Assembly (NCBI GenBank): GCA_005884115.1
Contig: VAXW01000004.1
Coordinates: forward strand, 392,846-456,845
Direction: 5' to 3'
Origin: Actinomycetota bacterium
Lineage (GTDB): Bacteria; Actinomycetota; Thermoleophilia; Solirubrobacterales; Solirubrobacteraceae
Length of the DNA: 64,000 nucleotides
The first letter of the stretch is position 1. Every line of letters starts with the position of its first letter. The notes beneath the pieces were generated by a model. That model was not told the DNA's origin, did not search any database, and saw only the letters and a program-made list of their open reading frames with translations. Below are positions 16,481 through 24,302 of this stretch, piece by piece. Made by a program: the position numbers and the translations under genes.

Positions 16481-17620
16481 ATGGTCTGGCAGTCTGTGGT
16501 GATCCGCCTGCACCGAGATAGCTCGCGCCGCGTCCCAGCCCGCCGCCTGGCCGGCCCATCGTTCGGGATTCGCGACATGGCCATCGATCTGGGAACGGCC
16601 AACACGCTCGTCTACGTGGAGGGACGCGGGATCGTCATCTCCGAGCCCTCCGTCGTCGCGCACGACGCGCTATCGGGACAGGTCCACGCCGTTGGGGCTG
16701 ATGCGCAGCGAATGATCGGACGTACGCCGGCCACGATCTCAGCCACCCGGCCTCTGCGCCACGGGGTGATCGCCGACTTCGATGTCACCGAGGCGATGCT
16801 GCGCTACTTCATCCGCAAGGTGCTCGACCGCCACCGCGCACATCCGCGCCTGATCGTCTGCGCCCCATCGGGGATCACCCAAGTCGAGCAACGCGCGGTC
16901 GAGGAGGCTTCGATTGCGGCGGGCGCGCGTCGCGTGCAGCTGATCGAGGAGCCGATCGCAGCCGCGATCGGCGCTGGCCTTGAGATCGAGGAGCCGATTG
17001 GGCGCATGGTCGTCGATGTCGGCGGAGGTACCAGCGAGATGGCGATCATCTCGCTCGGAAGCATCGTTCTGTCGCGATCGCTGCGCGTCGGCGGTTACGA
17101 GATGGATGAGGCAATCGCCAGGCACATGCGCTCTGAGCACTCGCTGGCGATCGGCTCACAGACCGCTGAGGCGATCAAGATCGCGATCGGAGCCGCCGTG
17201 CCATTGGTGCCCGAAGAGACGAGCGAGGTCCGCGGTCGCCATCTCCTCACGGGCCTGCCGACCGAGGTCAGCCTAAGCAGCGGTGAGGTAAGGGCGGCGA
17301 TCGAGGGTCCGTTGGGTGAAATCGTCAACGCCGTCAAGGACACGCTCGAGCAGACGCCCCCCGAGCTGACAGGAGACATCGCCCGTGACGGCATCCTCCT
17401 TGCCGGAGGCGGCGTGCTCCTGCGCGGCTTTGACGAGCGCCTCGCTCTCGAGACGGGCCTGCCCGTAGATCTGGCCCCGTCGCCTCTGACGTGCGTTGTC
17501 CTGGGCTCCGGAGGGGCGCTCTCCCACTTCGATCGCCTGAGCAAACCTGCCGGCAAGCGCCGCTTTGCCTTCGCCCGCCACAAGTCCACGTCGGCGCGCT
17601 GGCTGGGAAGCAGAAGCTAG
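16481..17620 (+). CDS. MreB-family actin-like protein
   Basis: Up to 379 residues; the exact start is unsure. ATG 16481 has no clear ribosome binding site, and GTG 16496/16499 or ATG 16577 are alternatives; the last would begin right at the phosphate-1 strand. Actin-fold motifs are IDLGTANTLVYVEGRGIV (phosphate 1), VIADFDVTEAMLRYFI, EEPIAAAIGAGL, VVDVGGGTSEMAII (phosphate 2) and GILLAGGGVLLRGF (adenosine). MreB proteins polymerise under the membrane and guide cell-wall synthesis. No mreC, mreD, rodA or pbp2 gene is beside it; the next gene encodes a SHOCT protein. It may be a second, orphan copy. Confidence 0.88.
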   Translation: MVWQSVVIRLHRDSSRRVPARRLAGPSFGIRDMAIDLGTANTLVYVEGRGIVISEPSVVAHDALSGQVHAVGADAQRMIGRTPATISATRPLRHGVIADFDVTEAMLRYFIRKVLDRHRAHPRLIVCAPSGITQVEQRAVEEASIAAGARRVQLIEEPIAAAIGAGLEIEEPIGRMVVDVGGGTSEMAIISLGSIVLSRSLRVGGYEMDEAIARHMRSEHSLAIGSQTAEAIKIAIGAAVPLVPEETSEVRGRHLLTGLPTEVSLSSGEVRAAIEGPLGEIVNAVKDTLEQTPPELTGDIARDGILLAGGGVLLRGFDERLALETGLPVDLAPSPLTCVVLGSGGALSHFDRLSKPAGKRRFAFARHKSTSARWLGSRS

Positions 17621-17716
17621 CCGGGCGGACACAGGACCGTAGTCGCGGCGCGGAGAGTCGGTGGCGTCCGCCGACGGTGGTAAGAACGCCCCTCGATATC
17701 ACTGAGGAGGCTAGTA

Positions 17717-18175
17717 ATGGGATTCATCCGCAAAGCCCTGTACATCGCGACGTTTGGCCTGTCCGGCCTGGTGTTCAAAGAGACCCCGAGCCCTGCGCGC
17801 GCAGAAAAGCCGGCAGCGAAACAGGCGCGCTCCCAGACACAGGCGAAAGCGCCGCGCGCCAAGTCGCAAGCTGCCCGCAAACGCAAAGCACAAGCAACGC
17901 GCGCGCCCAAAGCACCTCAAGCCGGCCGGTCCGGCAACGGGACCATCCACGAGCTCGAGCGGCTCGCTGACCTGCACCGGCGCGGTGCGCTCGGCGACGA
18001 CGAGTTCGCCGCCGCCAAGTCCAAGCTGCTTGGTACGAGCCTGGCGCCGAAGCCGCCCGAGAAGGCCCCCGCGACGTTCCCCGCCGTCGAGGCAAACATC
18101 ACGGCCGCCCGTCATCTCGGCGACCTTGGTGCCAACGACCGCGGCACGCCGTTCGCGCCGATCAGCCGCGACTAG
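17717..18175 (+). CDS. SHOCT-domain protein
   Basis: The 152-residue protein starts at ATG 17717 after a strong GAGGAGG-type site. An N-terminal hydrophobic segment (ALYIATFGLSGLVF) is followed by a Lys/Ala/Arg-rich, basic disordered stretch of about 50 residues, then a SHOCT helix pair (IHELERLADLHRRGALGDDEFAAAKSKLLG) and a short tail. SHOCT domains occur at protein ends and are thought to mediate oligomerisation. It lies 96 bp downstream of the mreB-like gene in the same orientation; a functional link is possible but unproven. Confidence 0.8.
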   Translation: MGFIRKALYIATFGLSGLVFKETPSPARAEKPAAKQARSQTQAKAPRAKSQAARKRKAQATRAPKAPQAGRSGNGTIHELERLADLHRRGALGDDEFAAAKSKLLGTSLAPKPPEKAPATFPAVEANITAARHLGDLGANDRGTPFAPISRD

Positions 18176-18332
18176 CGGAGGCCATGCGCAGGTGACGGGG
18201 CGATCGGTCAGCAGCCGGTCAGCGTCGTCGCGTGCGCGTAGAGCTCGTATCGCTTGACGCCGCACACGAACGGGTTGGGGCAGTTGCTCTAAGGAGCTCG
18301 TTGGGGGCCCGGTGGTGCCGGTCGGGTTCCCT

Positions 18333-18497
18333 TTACGGCCTCGGAGCGCACAGGCGCTCGAGCAGGGTGTCTACGGCGGCTCGCACGGTGCCGGCTGCAG
18401 TCCGCTGGTCCTCAGCCTCTCCCAGAAGCAGCGCAGCCTCTCCTGCGCCCTGGTCCACTGCTCGCGTGACCGCCTGAAAGCCGGGCCTGGGGCTCAC
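18333..18497 (-). CDS. Small 54-residue hypothetical protein coupled to the flippase-like gene
   Basis: The GTG at 18497 overlaps the TGA of the upstream membrane-protein gene (GTGA at 18494-18497), the arrangement used by clear operons elsewhere in this window. The peptide starts MSPRPGFQAVTRAVDQG and is predicted to be a helical, Ala/Glu/Leu-rich protein (AALLLGEAEDQRTAAGT, AAVDTLLERL), with codons that look used rather than random. No family recognised. It could be a remnant of a longer gene, but the overlap argues for a real translated product. The rest of the 18176-18493 interval shows nothing else. Confidence 0.5.
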   Translation of the reverse strand: MSPRPGFQAVTRAVDQGAGEAALLLGEAEDQRTAAGTVRAAVDTLLERLCAPRP

Positions 18498-19585
18498 GCC
18501 TGCGCCGGAGCCAGCGCAGAGCCCTCCGGCAGGGAGGCGTCCGCGCGACCCCAGCGCACCACCGTCGCACGCAGCGCAGGCACTGAGGCGATCGCCACCG
18601 GCGCCGGGAGCCACACCGAGATGGCCCGGTACGCGAGCACCGACGGCAGCGCGACTGCGGCGGGGACGCCGAACAGGATCAAAATGCCCGCAATCCCGCC
18701 TGTCACCGATCCGGGGATCGGCAGCGTGTTGGCGACCTGCCCGACGAAGTACGCCAGCGCAACCACAGGGAGCAGGGAAGGCGAGCCGAATGCGCGCAGC
18801 ATCGCCCACAGCACCGCCGCGTCGAAGGTCCAGTACGCAAGCGCCCCAGCAAGGCGCGGGTCTCCCGATCCGAGCAGCCGGCAGGCGTCACGGACAGCCC
18901 CGCCCATCAAACGGGTGGCCGATCTGACCTTTCGGGCGAGGCCGCGCTGAGCGCTGGAGTCGCCTTCCTCTAGCCGGGAGTCGCCGCGGAGCGCCAGCGC
19001 CAGGCAGAACGTGATGGCGAGCACTGCCGCTGCGGCCGCGATCGCGCTCAGCTCAGCGGGCCCCTTGCTGGCCACCAACCCGAGCGCCAGCAGCGTCCCG
19101 CAGACCGCCACCGAGCCAAGGAACGCGGCGTACAGGAGGACGAGAAACACCAGCAGGGTGCGGGTGGCGGCCTTCGTGCGCAAACCCGCGCGACCGAGCG
19201 CCCACAGCGTCAGTCCCAGGCCGCCGACGCCGGCGGTCGGGAGCAGGCGCGTGGCGGCCGCGCCCGCGAGCGTGATCTGCGCGCTCTCGCGCACGCCGAT
19301 CCGGCCTGTCGCCCGGCCGGCGACCAGCGACAGGAGCGCCACATAGCCCGCGAGCGAGACGACCTCCAGCGCGACTCCAAGCGCTGCCCAACCCGGGTTC
19401 ACGCCGAGGCCGCGTCTGAGGCCTTCGACGAACGCGTGCGCGCGCCCGCCACCCAACAGCACGGCAGCGGCCGCGAGCGCAGCCAGCGCCGCCGGCAGCG
19501 CGAGGCGCCTCGACAGCGCGCGAACGTCGATGGCCGGCAGCGGAACTTCTGCGGCGGCGGGGTTGGATGCGATCACAACGGTCAC
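18494..19585 (-). CDS. Lysylphosphatidylglycerol synthase TM-region / UPF0104 membrane protein
   Basis: The protein has 363 residues and about eight hydrophobic segments. Signatures of the flippase-like LPG_synthase_TM family are LLPTAGVGGLGLTLWALGRAG, the central FLVLLYAAFLG and, near the end, PVVALAYFVGQVANTLPIPGSVTGGIAG. There is no catalytic LPG synthase domain, so it is the membrane half alone, a common form whose members are thought to move lipids or glycolipids. Downstream, a small ORF begins on the same TGA. The start at ATG 19585 is the first in frame; nothing clearly better is seen downstream. Confidence 0.82.
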   Translation of the reverse strand: MTVVIASNPAAAEVPLPAIDVRALSRRLALPAALAALAAAAVLLGGGRAHAFVEGLRRGLGVNPGWAALGVALEVVSLAGYVALLSLVAGRATGRIGVRESAQITLAGAAATRLLPTAGVGGLGLTLWALGRAGLRTKAATRTLLVFLVLLYAAFLGSVAVCGTLLALGLVASKGPAELSAIAAAAAVLAITFCLALALRGDSRLEEGDSSAQRGLARKVRSATRLMGGAVRDACRLLGSGDPRLAGALAYWTFDAAVLWAMLRAFGSPSLLPVVALAYFVGQVANTLPIPGSVTGGIAGILILFGVPAAVALPSVLAYRAISVWLPAPVAIASVPALRATVVRWGRADASLPEGSALAPAQA

Positions 19586-19889
19586 TTACGTATCGAGGTC
19601 TTGGTTGGCTCAGTTCTATGCGCCACGAGGCGCGAAAGGTGTGAGATCGGTCATACGCCGCGTGCTTCGCGCGCCGCAACCCCTGGCGTGAAGCCCGCTC
19701 CACTCCACACCAGATCGGACAGCCCCGGGTGCGAAAACTCATCGCCCGGAGACGATCGTCTCCACGCGAGATCGACCGGAGGTCCGCCGAACGCCGTAGG
19801 CGCCCATCAAGCAGCCGCTGCCGAGCGCCGCCTGCGTGCATTGCGCCTCTGAGCGCGCGAGCCATCGCGAAGCCGGCGCGCTGCCTCCG
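19586..19889. other. 304-bp interval without a supported gene
   Basis: The interval lies between the divergent start of the UPF0104 gene (19585) and the 3' end of the phage-holin-like gene (19890). An open rightward frame crosses it, but its Arg/Ala/Ser-rich translation has no family features and it is only the upstream extension of the monooxygenase frame. A short inverted repeat, CGCCacgaGGCG, is at about 19621-19632. No tRNA, riboswitch or strong promoter is recognised. Confidence 0.4.
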
Positions 19890-20324
19890 TCAGTCTCGAT
19901 CCCGCGCGCGCACGCGTCGCAGCCGGCGGCGGCGACCTGTTATTTGCCAGGGCCCCGGAAGGAAGTCGAGGGCCAGGTTGGCGAGCCACACGATCAGCGT
20001 GGCCGCGACAAGCGTCCAGAACCCGTGGATGTCGAACCCGCTCACCAGTTCCTTCGTGATGACGAGCATCAGCAGCGAGACGAAGAACCACGCGATGCCC
20101 AGAGTCAGGATCGCCAGCGGCAGCGTCGCGAACCTCAGGATCGGCTTGAGCACCGTGTTAAGCACGCCGAAGACCGCCGCCGCCGCTATCAGCGCCCACG
20201 CGTCATCGACACGGACATCCTCCAGAGCGGCTGCCACGAGGCCGAGGACGAGCGCGTTGGTCAGCCACGATGCGGCGAGCCGCACCGCGAGCGACGGCGA
20301 GCGCCCCCACGGGACGAACCTCAC
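19890..20324 (-). CDS. Phage holin family 4 superfamily (PF04020-type) membrane protein
   Basis: The GTG at 20324 is preceded by GGAAGGG at 6 bases, giving 144 residues starting VRFVPWGRSPSLAVRL. Four hydrophobic segments match the PF04020 pattern: ASWLTNALVLGLVAAAL, ALIAAAAVFGVLNTVLKPIL, FATLPLAILTLGIAWFFVSLLMLVI and FWTLVAATLIVWLANLAL, with the typical NTVLKPILRFATLPLAILTLG core. The tail is Arg-rich. Despite the name, these are usually chromosomal membrane proteins of unknown role, not prophage holins; no phage genes are nearby. Confidence 0.8.
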   Translation of the reverse strand: MRFVPWGRSPSLAVRLAASWLTNALVLGLVAAALEDVRVDDAWALIAAAAVFGVLNTVLKPILRFATLPLAILTLGIAWFFVSLLMLVITKELVSGFDIHGFWTLVAATLIVWLANLALDFLPGPWQITGRRRRLRRVRARDRD

Positions 20325-20529
20325 TTGCTGCCCTTCCACGGGCCTCACCGTACGCCATCGAAGCGCCCGCGGCTGCTCAGATCGGAGGGCGCCGGCGCCG
20401 ACCGCTGTCAGGAGCCGCAACCGTCGCGAGCGCCGCCAGCTCCCAAGCGGCGAGCCCGCCGGCCGGGGGCGACGGCCGCGCGGTGGACGGCGCATGAGGC
20501 TCGCGCGCGAGCCACCGCCCACGACGCCC

Positions 20530-20568
20530 TTGACTTGCACTGGGCGACTGCAATATTCTAAATATATG
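20530..20568 (+). promoter_or_regulatory. Candidate leaderless promoter of the monooxygenase operon
   Basis: TTGACT (20530-20535) and TATTCT (20554-20559) are 18 bases apart in an otherwise GC-rich region. A transcript starting about 7 bases after the -10 would begin at the ATG itself (20566). No ribosome binding site precedes that ATG (the upstream bases are ATATTCTAAATAT). This fits leaderless translation, common in actinobacteria. Confidence 0.55.
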
Positions 20569-22062
20569 AATACTCTGGATATCGCAATCGACCACGAGGT
20601 CGTCGTCATCGGAGCCGGCTTCTCCGGGATCGGCGCCGCGATCAAGCTCGATCAGGCGGGCTTCCACGACTACGTCGTGCTCGAGGAGGGCGATGGCGTC
20701 GGCGGTGCCTGGCACTGGAACACCTATCCCGGCATCGCCGTCGACATCCCGTCGTTCAGCTACCAGTTCTCGTTCGAGAAGCGCAGCGACTGGTCACGCG
20801 TGTACGCGCCCGGCAAGGAGCTCAAGGCGTACGCCGAGCACTGCGTCGACAAGTACGGGCTGCGCGAGCGCATCCGTCTGAACACGAAGGTCGTCGGCGC
20901 GAGCTTCGACGAGCGTACGAACGTGTGGCGCATCGAGACCGCCGGCGGCGGGAGCGTCACCGCGCGGTTCGTGATCGGTGCCACGGGCGTGTTCTCGCAG
21001 CCGAAGCCGCCCGCGATCGCGGGCTACGAGTCCTTCGCCGGAACAAACATGCACACCGCGCGCTGGAACCACGACGTCGACCTGCGCGGCAAGCGCGTCG
21101 CGATCATCGGCACCGGCGCCTCCGCGATCCAGGTGATTCCCGCGATCGCGCCCGTAGTCGATCGTCTCACCGTCTTCCAGCGCACGCCCATCTGGTGCCT
21201 GCCGAAGCCCGACGCGCCGCTCAGCCGCCGGATGCGGATGTTGCTGCGCTGGGTGCCAGGGGCCAAGCTCGTCACACGCATCCTCAGCCAAGCGTTCGTC
21301 GAGGCCACCTTCGTGCTCGGCGCACACTTCGCCGGCACGTTCCCCAGCCTCGGCGCGCGTGGCGAAGGCGCTTCTCGCAAGCTCCTGCGCGAGGTGAAGG
21401 ATCCGGCGGTGCGCGAGAAGCTCACGCCGCAGTACACGCTGGGGTGCAAGCGCCCGAGCTTCTCCAACGAGTATCTGCCCGCGTTCAACCGCGAGAACGT
21501 CCTGCTCGAAACGACGCCGATCGAGGCGATCACCCCGAGCGGGGTGCGAACCGTGGACGGCACCGAGCACGCGATCGACGTGCTGATCTGCGCGACAGGG
21601 TTCAAGGTGCTCGAATCCGGCAACATGCCGGCGTTTGTGGTGCGCGGCGCCGGCGGCGTCAACCTCGAGGAGTGGTGGGACGCCAACCGCTTCCAGGCAT
21701 ACGAGGGCGCGAGCGTGCCGGGCTTCCCCAACCTGTTCCTGATCCTTGGCCCCTACGGCTTCAACGGGCAGTCGTACTTCGGTTTGATCGAGACACAGAT
21801 GCGCCACATCCTGCGCTGCCTCAAGCGCGCGCGCGCGCAGGACGCCACGCGCGTGGAGATCACGCCCGAGGCCAACCGCCGCTACTTCGAAGAGGTGCTC
21901 TCGCGCCGCCACAACCAGGTCTTCTTCCGCGGCTCCTGCGCGACCGCCAACAGCTACTACTTCGACAAGCATGGCGACGCGCCGTTCCGCCCTAGCCTCA
22001 CGCTGGAGGCGGCGTGGCGCAGCGCACGCTTCGACCTCGACGACTACGCCTTCGCGGCATGA
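20566..22062 (+). CDS. Flavin-containing Baeyer-Villiger-type monooxygenase
   Basis: The protein has 498 residues. It has two Rossmann motifs: GAGFSGIGAA for FAD (residues about 13-22) and GTGASAIQVIP for NADPH. Between them lies FAGTNMHTARW, matching the type I Baeyer-Villiger signature FxGxxxHxxxW, though the following residue is N rather than P/D. WHWNTYPGIAVDIPS and CATGF further support the class. It inserts oxygen next to a carbonyl using NADPH and O2. The stop overlaps the start of a TetR gene (ATGA, 22059-22062), then an alcohol dehydrogenase: alcohol to ketone to ester/lactone oxidation would be a coherent pathway. The start sits on a candidate leaderless promoter. Confidence 0.88.
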   Translation: MNTLDIAIDHEVVVIGAGFSGIGAAIKLDQAGFHDYVVLEEGDGVGGAWHWNTYPGIAVDIPSFSYQFSFEKRSDWSRVYAPGKELKAYAEHCVDKYGLRERIRLNTKVVGASFDERTNVWRIETAGGGSVTARFVIGATGVFSQPKPPAIAGYESFAGTNMHTARWNHDVDLRGKRVAIIGTGASAIQVIPAIAPVVDRLTVFQRTPIWCLPKPDAPLSRRMRMLLRWVPGAKLVTRILSQAFVEATFVLGAHFAGTFPSLGARGEGASRKLLREVKDPAVREKLTPQYTLGCKRPSFSNEYLPAFNRENVLLETTPIEAITPSGVRTVDGTEHAIDVLICATGFKVLESGNMPAFVVRGAGGVNLEEWWDANRFQAYEGASVPGFPNLFLILGPYGFNGQSYFGLIETQMRHILRCLKRARAQDATRVEITPEANRRYFEEVLSRRHNQVFFRGSCATANSYYFDKHGDAPFRPSLTLEAAWRSARFDLDDYAFAA

Positions 22063-22655
22063 CCCGCCTCACGCGAGCCGAGTCGCAGGCGCGCACGCGC
22101 GCGCTGATCGTCGAGGCAGCCACGCGCCTGTTCCTGCGCGACGGCTTCCAGGTGACATCGCTCGAGCAGATCGGCGAGGAGGCCGGCTTCACGCGCGGCG
22201 CCGTGTACTCCAACTTCCCCAGCAAGACCGCCATGGGGATCGCCGTGATCGACGAGCTTTACGAGCGCGAAGCGCGCAGGCTGGAAGCAGCGCTCGAGGA
22301 GGCCGACGACCTCGACGGCTGGTTCGACGCGCTCGCCGTTTGGGCCGAGCAGACGATCGGAGACCCGCAGTGGACGCGCCTGGAGATCGAGCTCGCGGCA
22401 TTCAGCGCGCACGATGAGTCTTACCGGGCGGCGACCGCGGAGCGCTACGCGCGCATGCGTGGGCGCTGGGCTGCGCTGTTCACCTCGCGGCTCGGCGAGC
22501 GCCTTCCGATGGACGCAGGCGCGCTCAGCACGGTCGCGCTCGCCCTGGGCCTGGGCACCGGCGCGCAGCGGGCAGTCGACCCCGATCTCGCCGGCTCGGC
22601 ATGGGTCGAGATGCTGCGCGCGCTGCTCGTGCCCGCGATGCCCGCCGCCGCATGA
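22059..22655 (+). CDS. TetR-family transcriptional regulator
   Basis: The protein has 198 residues. The N-terminal HTH is clear: TRLFLRDGFQVTSLEQIGEE then AGFTRGAVYSNFPSKTAM (about residues 20-65). The C-terminal helical ligand domain is ordinary in length. The start is set by the ATGA overlap with the monooxygenase stop, and its own stop overlaps the dehydrogenase start the same way. It most likely represses this operon, responding to a ketone, ester or related substrate (inference from position). Confidence 0.9.
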   Translation: MTRLTRAESQARTRALIVEAATRLFLRDGFQVTSLEQIGEEAGFTRGAVYSNFPSKTAMGIAVIDELYEREARRLEAALEEADDLDGWFDALAVWAEQTIGDPQWTRLEIELAAFSAHDESYRAATAERYARMRGRWAALFTSRLGERLPMDAGALSTVALALGLGTGAQRAVDPDLAGSAWVEMLRALLVPAMPAAA

Positions 22656-23809
22656 GAGCGGTCGTCTGCAAACAGGCAAGCCTCGAGGTCCTCGAGCGGC
22701 CCGATCCGGTGCCTGGAGCCGGGCAGGTGCTGATCGACGTGCTGCGCTGCGGCATCTGCGGGTCCGATCTGCACGCTCGCCACCACTGCGACGAGATGGC
22801 AGCGGTCGCGCTCGAGGCCGGCTATGACGGGTTCATGCGCTCCGACCAAGCCGTCGTTTTCGGACACGAGTTCTGCGGCGAGATAGTGGAGCACGGCCCC
22901 GGCTGCCGCAGGACGCACGCCGCCGGAACCGCGGTCGTGGCGCTTCCGCTGCTGCGGCAAGGCACAGAGATACACGGGATCGGTCTCTCCGCCCACGCCC
23001 CCGGCGCCTACGCCGAGCAGCTGCTCGTGCAGGAGTCGCTGGCGGTGGCGGTGCCCAACGGGCTCTCGCCCGAGCTGGCCGCACTGACCGAGCCGATGGC
23101 GGTCGCCTGGCATGCCGTGCGGCGGGGGGACGTCAAGAAGCGCACCGTCGCGATCGTCATCGGCTGCGGGCCCATCGGCCTGTCGGTGATCTGCATGCTG
23201 AAGGCGAGGGGCGTGCGCACCGTGATCGCGAGCGACTTCTCTCGCGGCCGTCGCGCGTTGGCAGCCCAGTGCGGGGCGGACGTGGTGATCGACCCTGCCG
23301 AGGGCTCGCCATATGCCTCCGCGGCCGAGCACGGCCACCTCGCCACCGTGCCCGCCGCCCTCGACGCCGCCGTCGGGGCGATGGACAAACTGCAGCGCCT
23401 GCCCGTTCCCTGGCACCACGTGTGGCGCGCGGCCGAGGCGCTCGGCGCCGCTACGCCGAAGAGCCCCGTGATCTTCGAATGCGTCGGCGTGCCAGGCGTG
23501 ATCGACGAGATCATCGCGAGCGCGCCGCTGTTCTCGCGCGTCGTGGTCGTCGGCGTGTGCATGGGCGTAGATCAGATCCGCCCGGCCATGGCGATCAACA
23601 AGGAGATCGACTTGCGATTCGTGGTCGGCTACACGCCCGTCGAGTTCCGCGACACCCTGCACATGCTCGCCGAGGGCAAGGTCAACGCCGCCCCGCTGCT
23701 CACCGGGGTGGTGGGGCTGGACGGAGTCGAGCATGCCTTCGCCGCGCTCGCCGATCCCGATGCTCAGGCGAAGATCCTGATCGAACCCAAGAGCAGCGCC
23801 ACGCTCTAG
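22652..23809 (+). CDS. Zinc-dependent alcohol dehydrogenase (MDR family)
   Basis: The protein has 385 residues. The catalytic-zinc ligands are visible (CGICGSDLHARHH near residue 33-45, then FGHEFCGEIVEHG). The four-cysteine structural-zinc lobe is absent, as in several MDR subfamilies. The nucleotide-binding motif is IGCGPIGLSVICMLK, followed by ASDFSRGRR. It is last gene of the monooxygenase operon (ATGA overlap at 22652-22655). It probably oxidises a secondary alcohol to the ketone used by the monooxygenase; the direction and substrate are inferred from context only. Confidence 0.88.
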   Translation: MRAVVCKQASLEVLERPDPVPGAGQVLIDVLRCGICGSDLHARHHCDEMAAVALEAGYDGFMRSDQAVVFGHEFCGEIVEHGPGCRRTHAAGTAVVALPLLRQGTEIHGIGLSAHAPGAYAEQLLVQESLAVAVPNGLSPELAALTEPMAVAWHAVRRGDVKKRTVAIVIGCGPIGLSVICMLKARGVRTVIASDFSRGRRALAAQCGADVVIDPAEGSPYASAAEHGHLATVPAALDAAVGAMDKLQRLPVPWHHVWRAAEALGAATPKSPVIFECVGVPGVIDEIIASAPLFSRVVVVGVCMGVDQIRPAMAINKEIDLRFVVGYTPVEFRDTLHMLAEGKVNAAPLLTGVVGLDGVEHAFAALADPDAQAKILIEPKSSATL

Positions 23810-23855
23810 GCGGTCGGCTGCTGCGCGCGCCGCGCGCCCCCGTGGCCGATGTCGC

Positions 23856-24278
23856 TCACGTACGGATGAGGCCGAGCTGGAGAGCCTGACCGAGATCGTC
23901 CCGGCACGACCAGTGCTCGATCACCTTGCCGTCCTGAAGTCGCCAGATGTGGATCTGTTTGGCCGCGTACGCCTTCCCCGTCGCCGATTGGCCGAGGAAC
24001 TCGCCGAGGTGGTGACCGTGCATGATCACGCGCGCCACTACCTTGTCGTCCTCGCAGATCTCGTCCTCGATCTCCGCACGCATCGAGCCCCACAGGCCGC
24101 GCAGCCACATCACCGTCCGCTTGAGGCCCTCGGGACCCTGGGGGCTGCCTTCCGGAGCCTCGTGGTTGACGAAGTCCGGATGGACGAGCTCGTCGACCGC
24201 GTCGAGGTCTCCCTGCTCGAAAACCCGCTCGAGCAGCTGCCGGGTGATTCGCGTCTCTTGCCTCTTCTGCTCAGACAT
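23856..24278 (-). CDS. SnoaL-like ester cyclase/polyketide cyclase family protein
   Basis: The 140-residue protein has the NTF2-like SnoaL fold: RQLLERVFEQGDLDAVDELV, HPDFVNHEAPEG, FRA-like MRAEIEDEICEDDKVVAR, then IHIWRLQDGKVIEHW at the end. GGAGGTAGAGC before ATG 24278 supports the start. Family members act on small hydrophobic molecules in the cone-shaped pocket, but many have no known role. It is 24 bp downstream of the MFS exporter gene in the same orientation, so probably co-transcribed with it. Confidence 0.82.
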   Translation of the reverse strand: MSEQKRQETRITRQLLERVFEQGDLDAVDELVHPDFVNHEAPEGSPQGPEGLKRTVMWLRGLWGSMRAEIEDEICEDDKVVARVIMHGHHLGEFLGQSATGKAYAAKQIHIWRLQDGKVIEHWSCRDDLGQALQLGLIRT

Positions 24279-24302
24279 GCTCTACCTCCGATCCAAGCCG
24301 AT

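Noticed and set aside
19890-20324. Prophage, suggested by the holin family name
   Set aside because: The PF04020 family is common on chromosomes, and no phage structural, lysis or integrase gene is nearby.
19729-20565. Upstream extension of the monooxygenase frame to a 777-residue protein
   Set aside because: The added 279 residues are Arg/Ser/Ala-rich without family features and are read across a gene on the other strand; a promoter and ATG at 20566 explain the real start.
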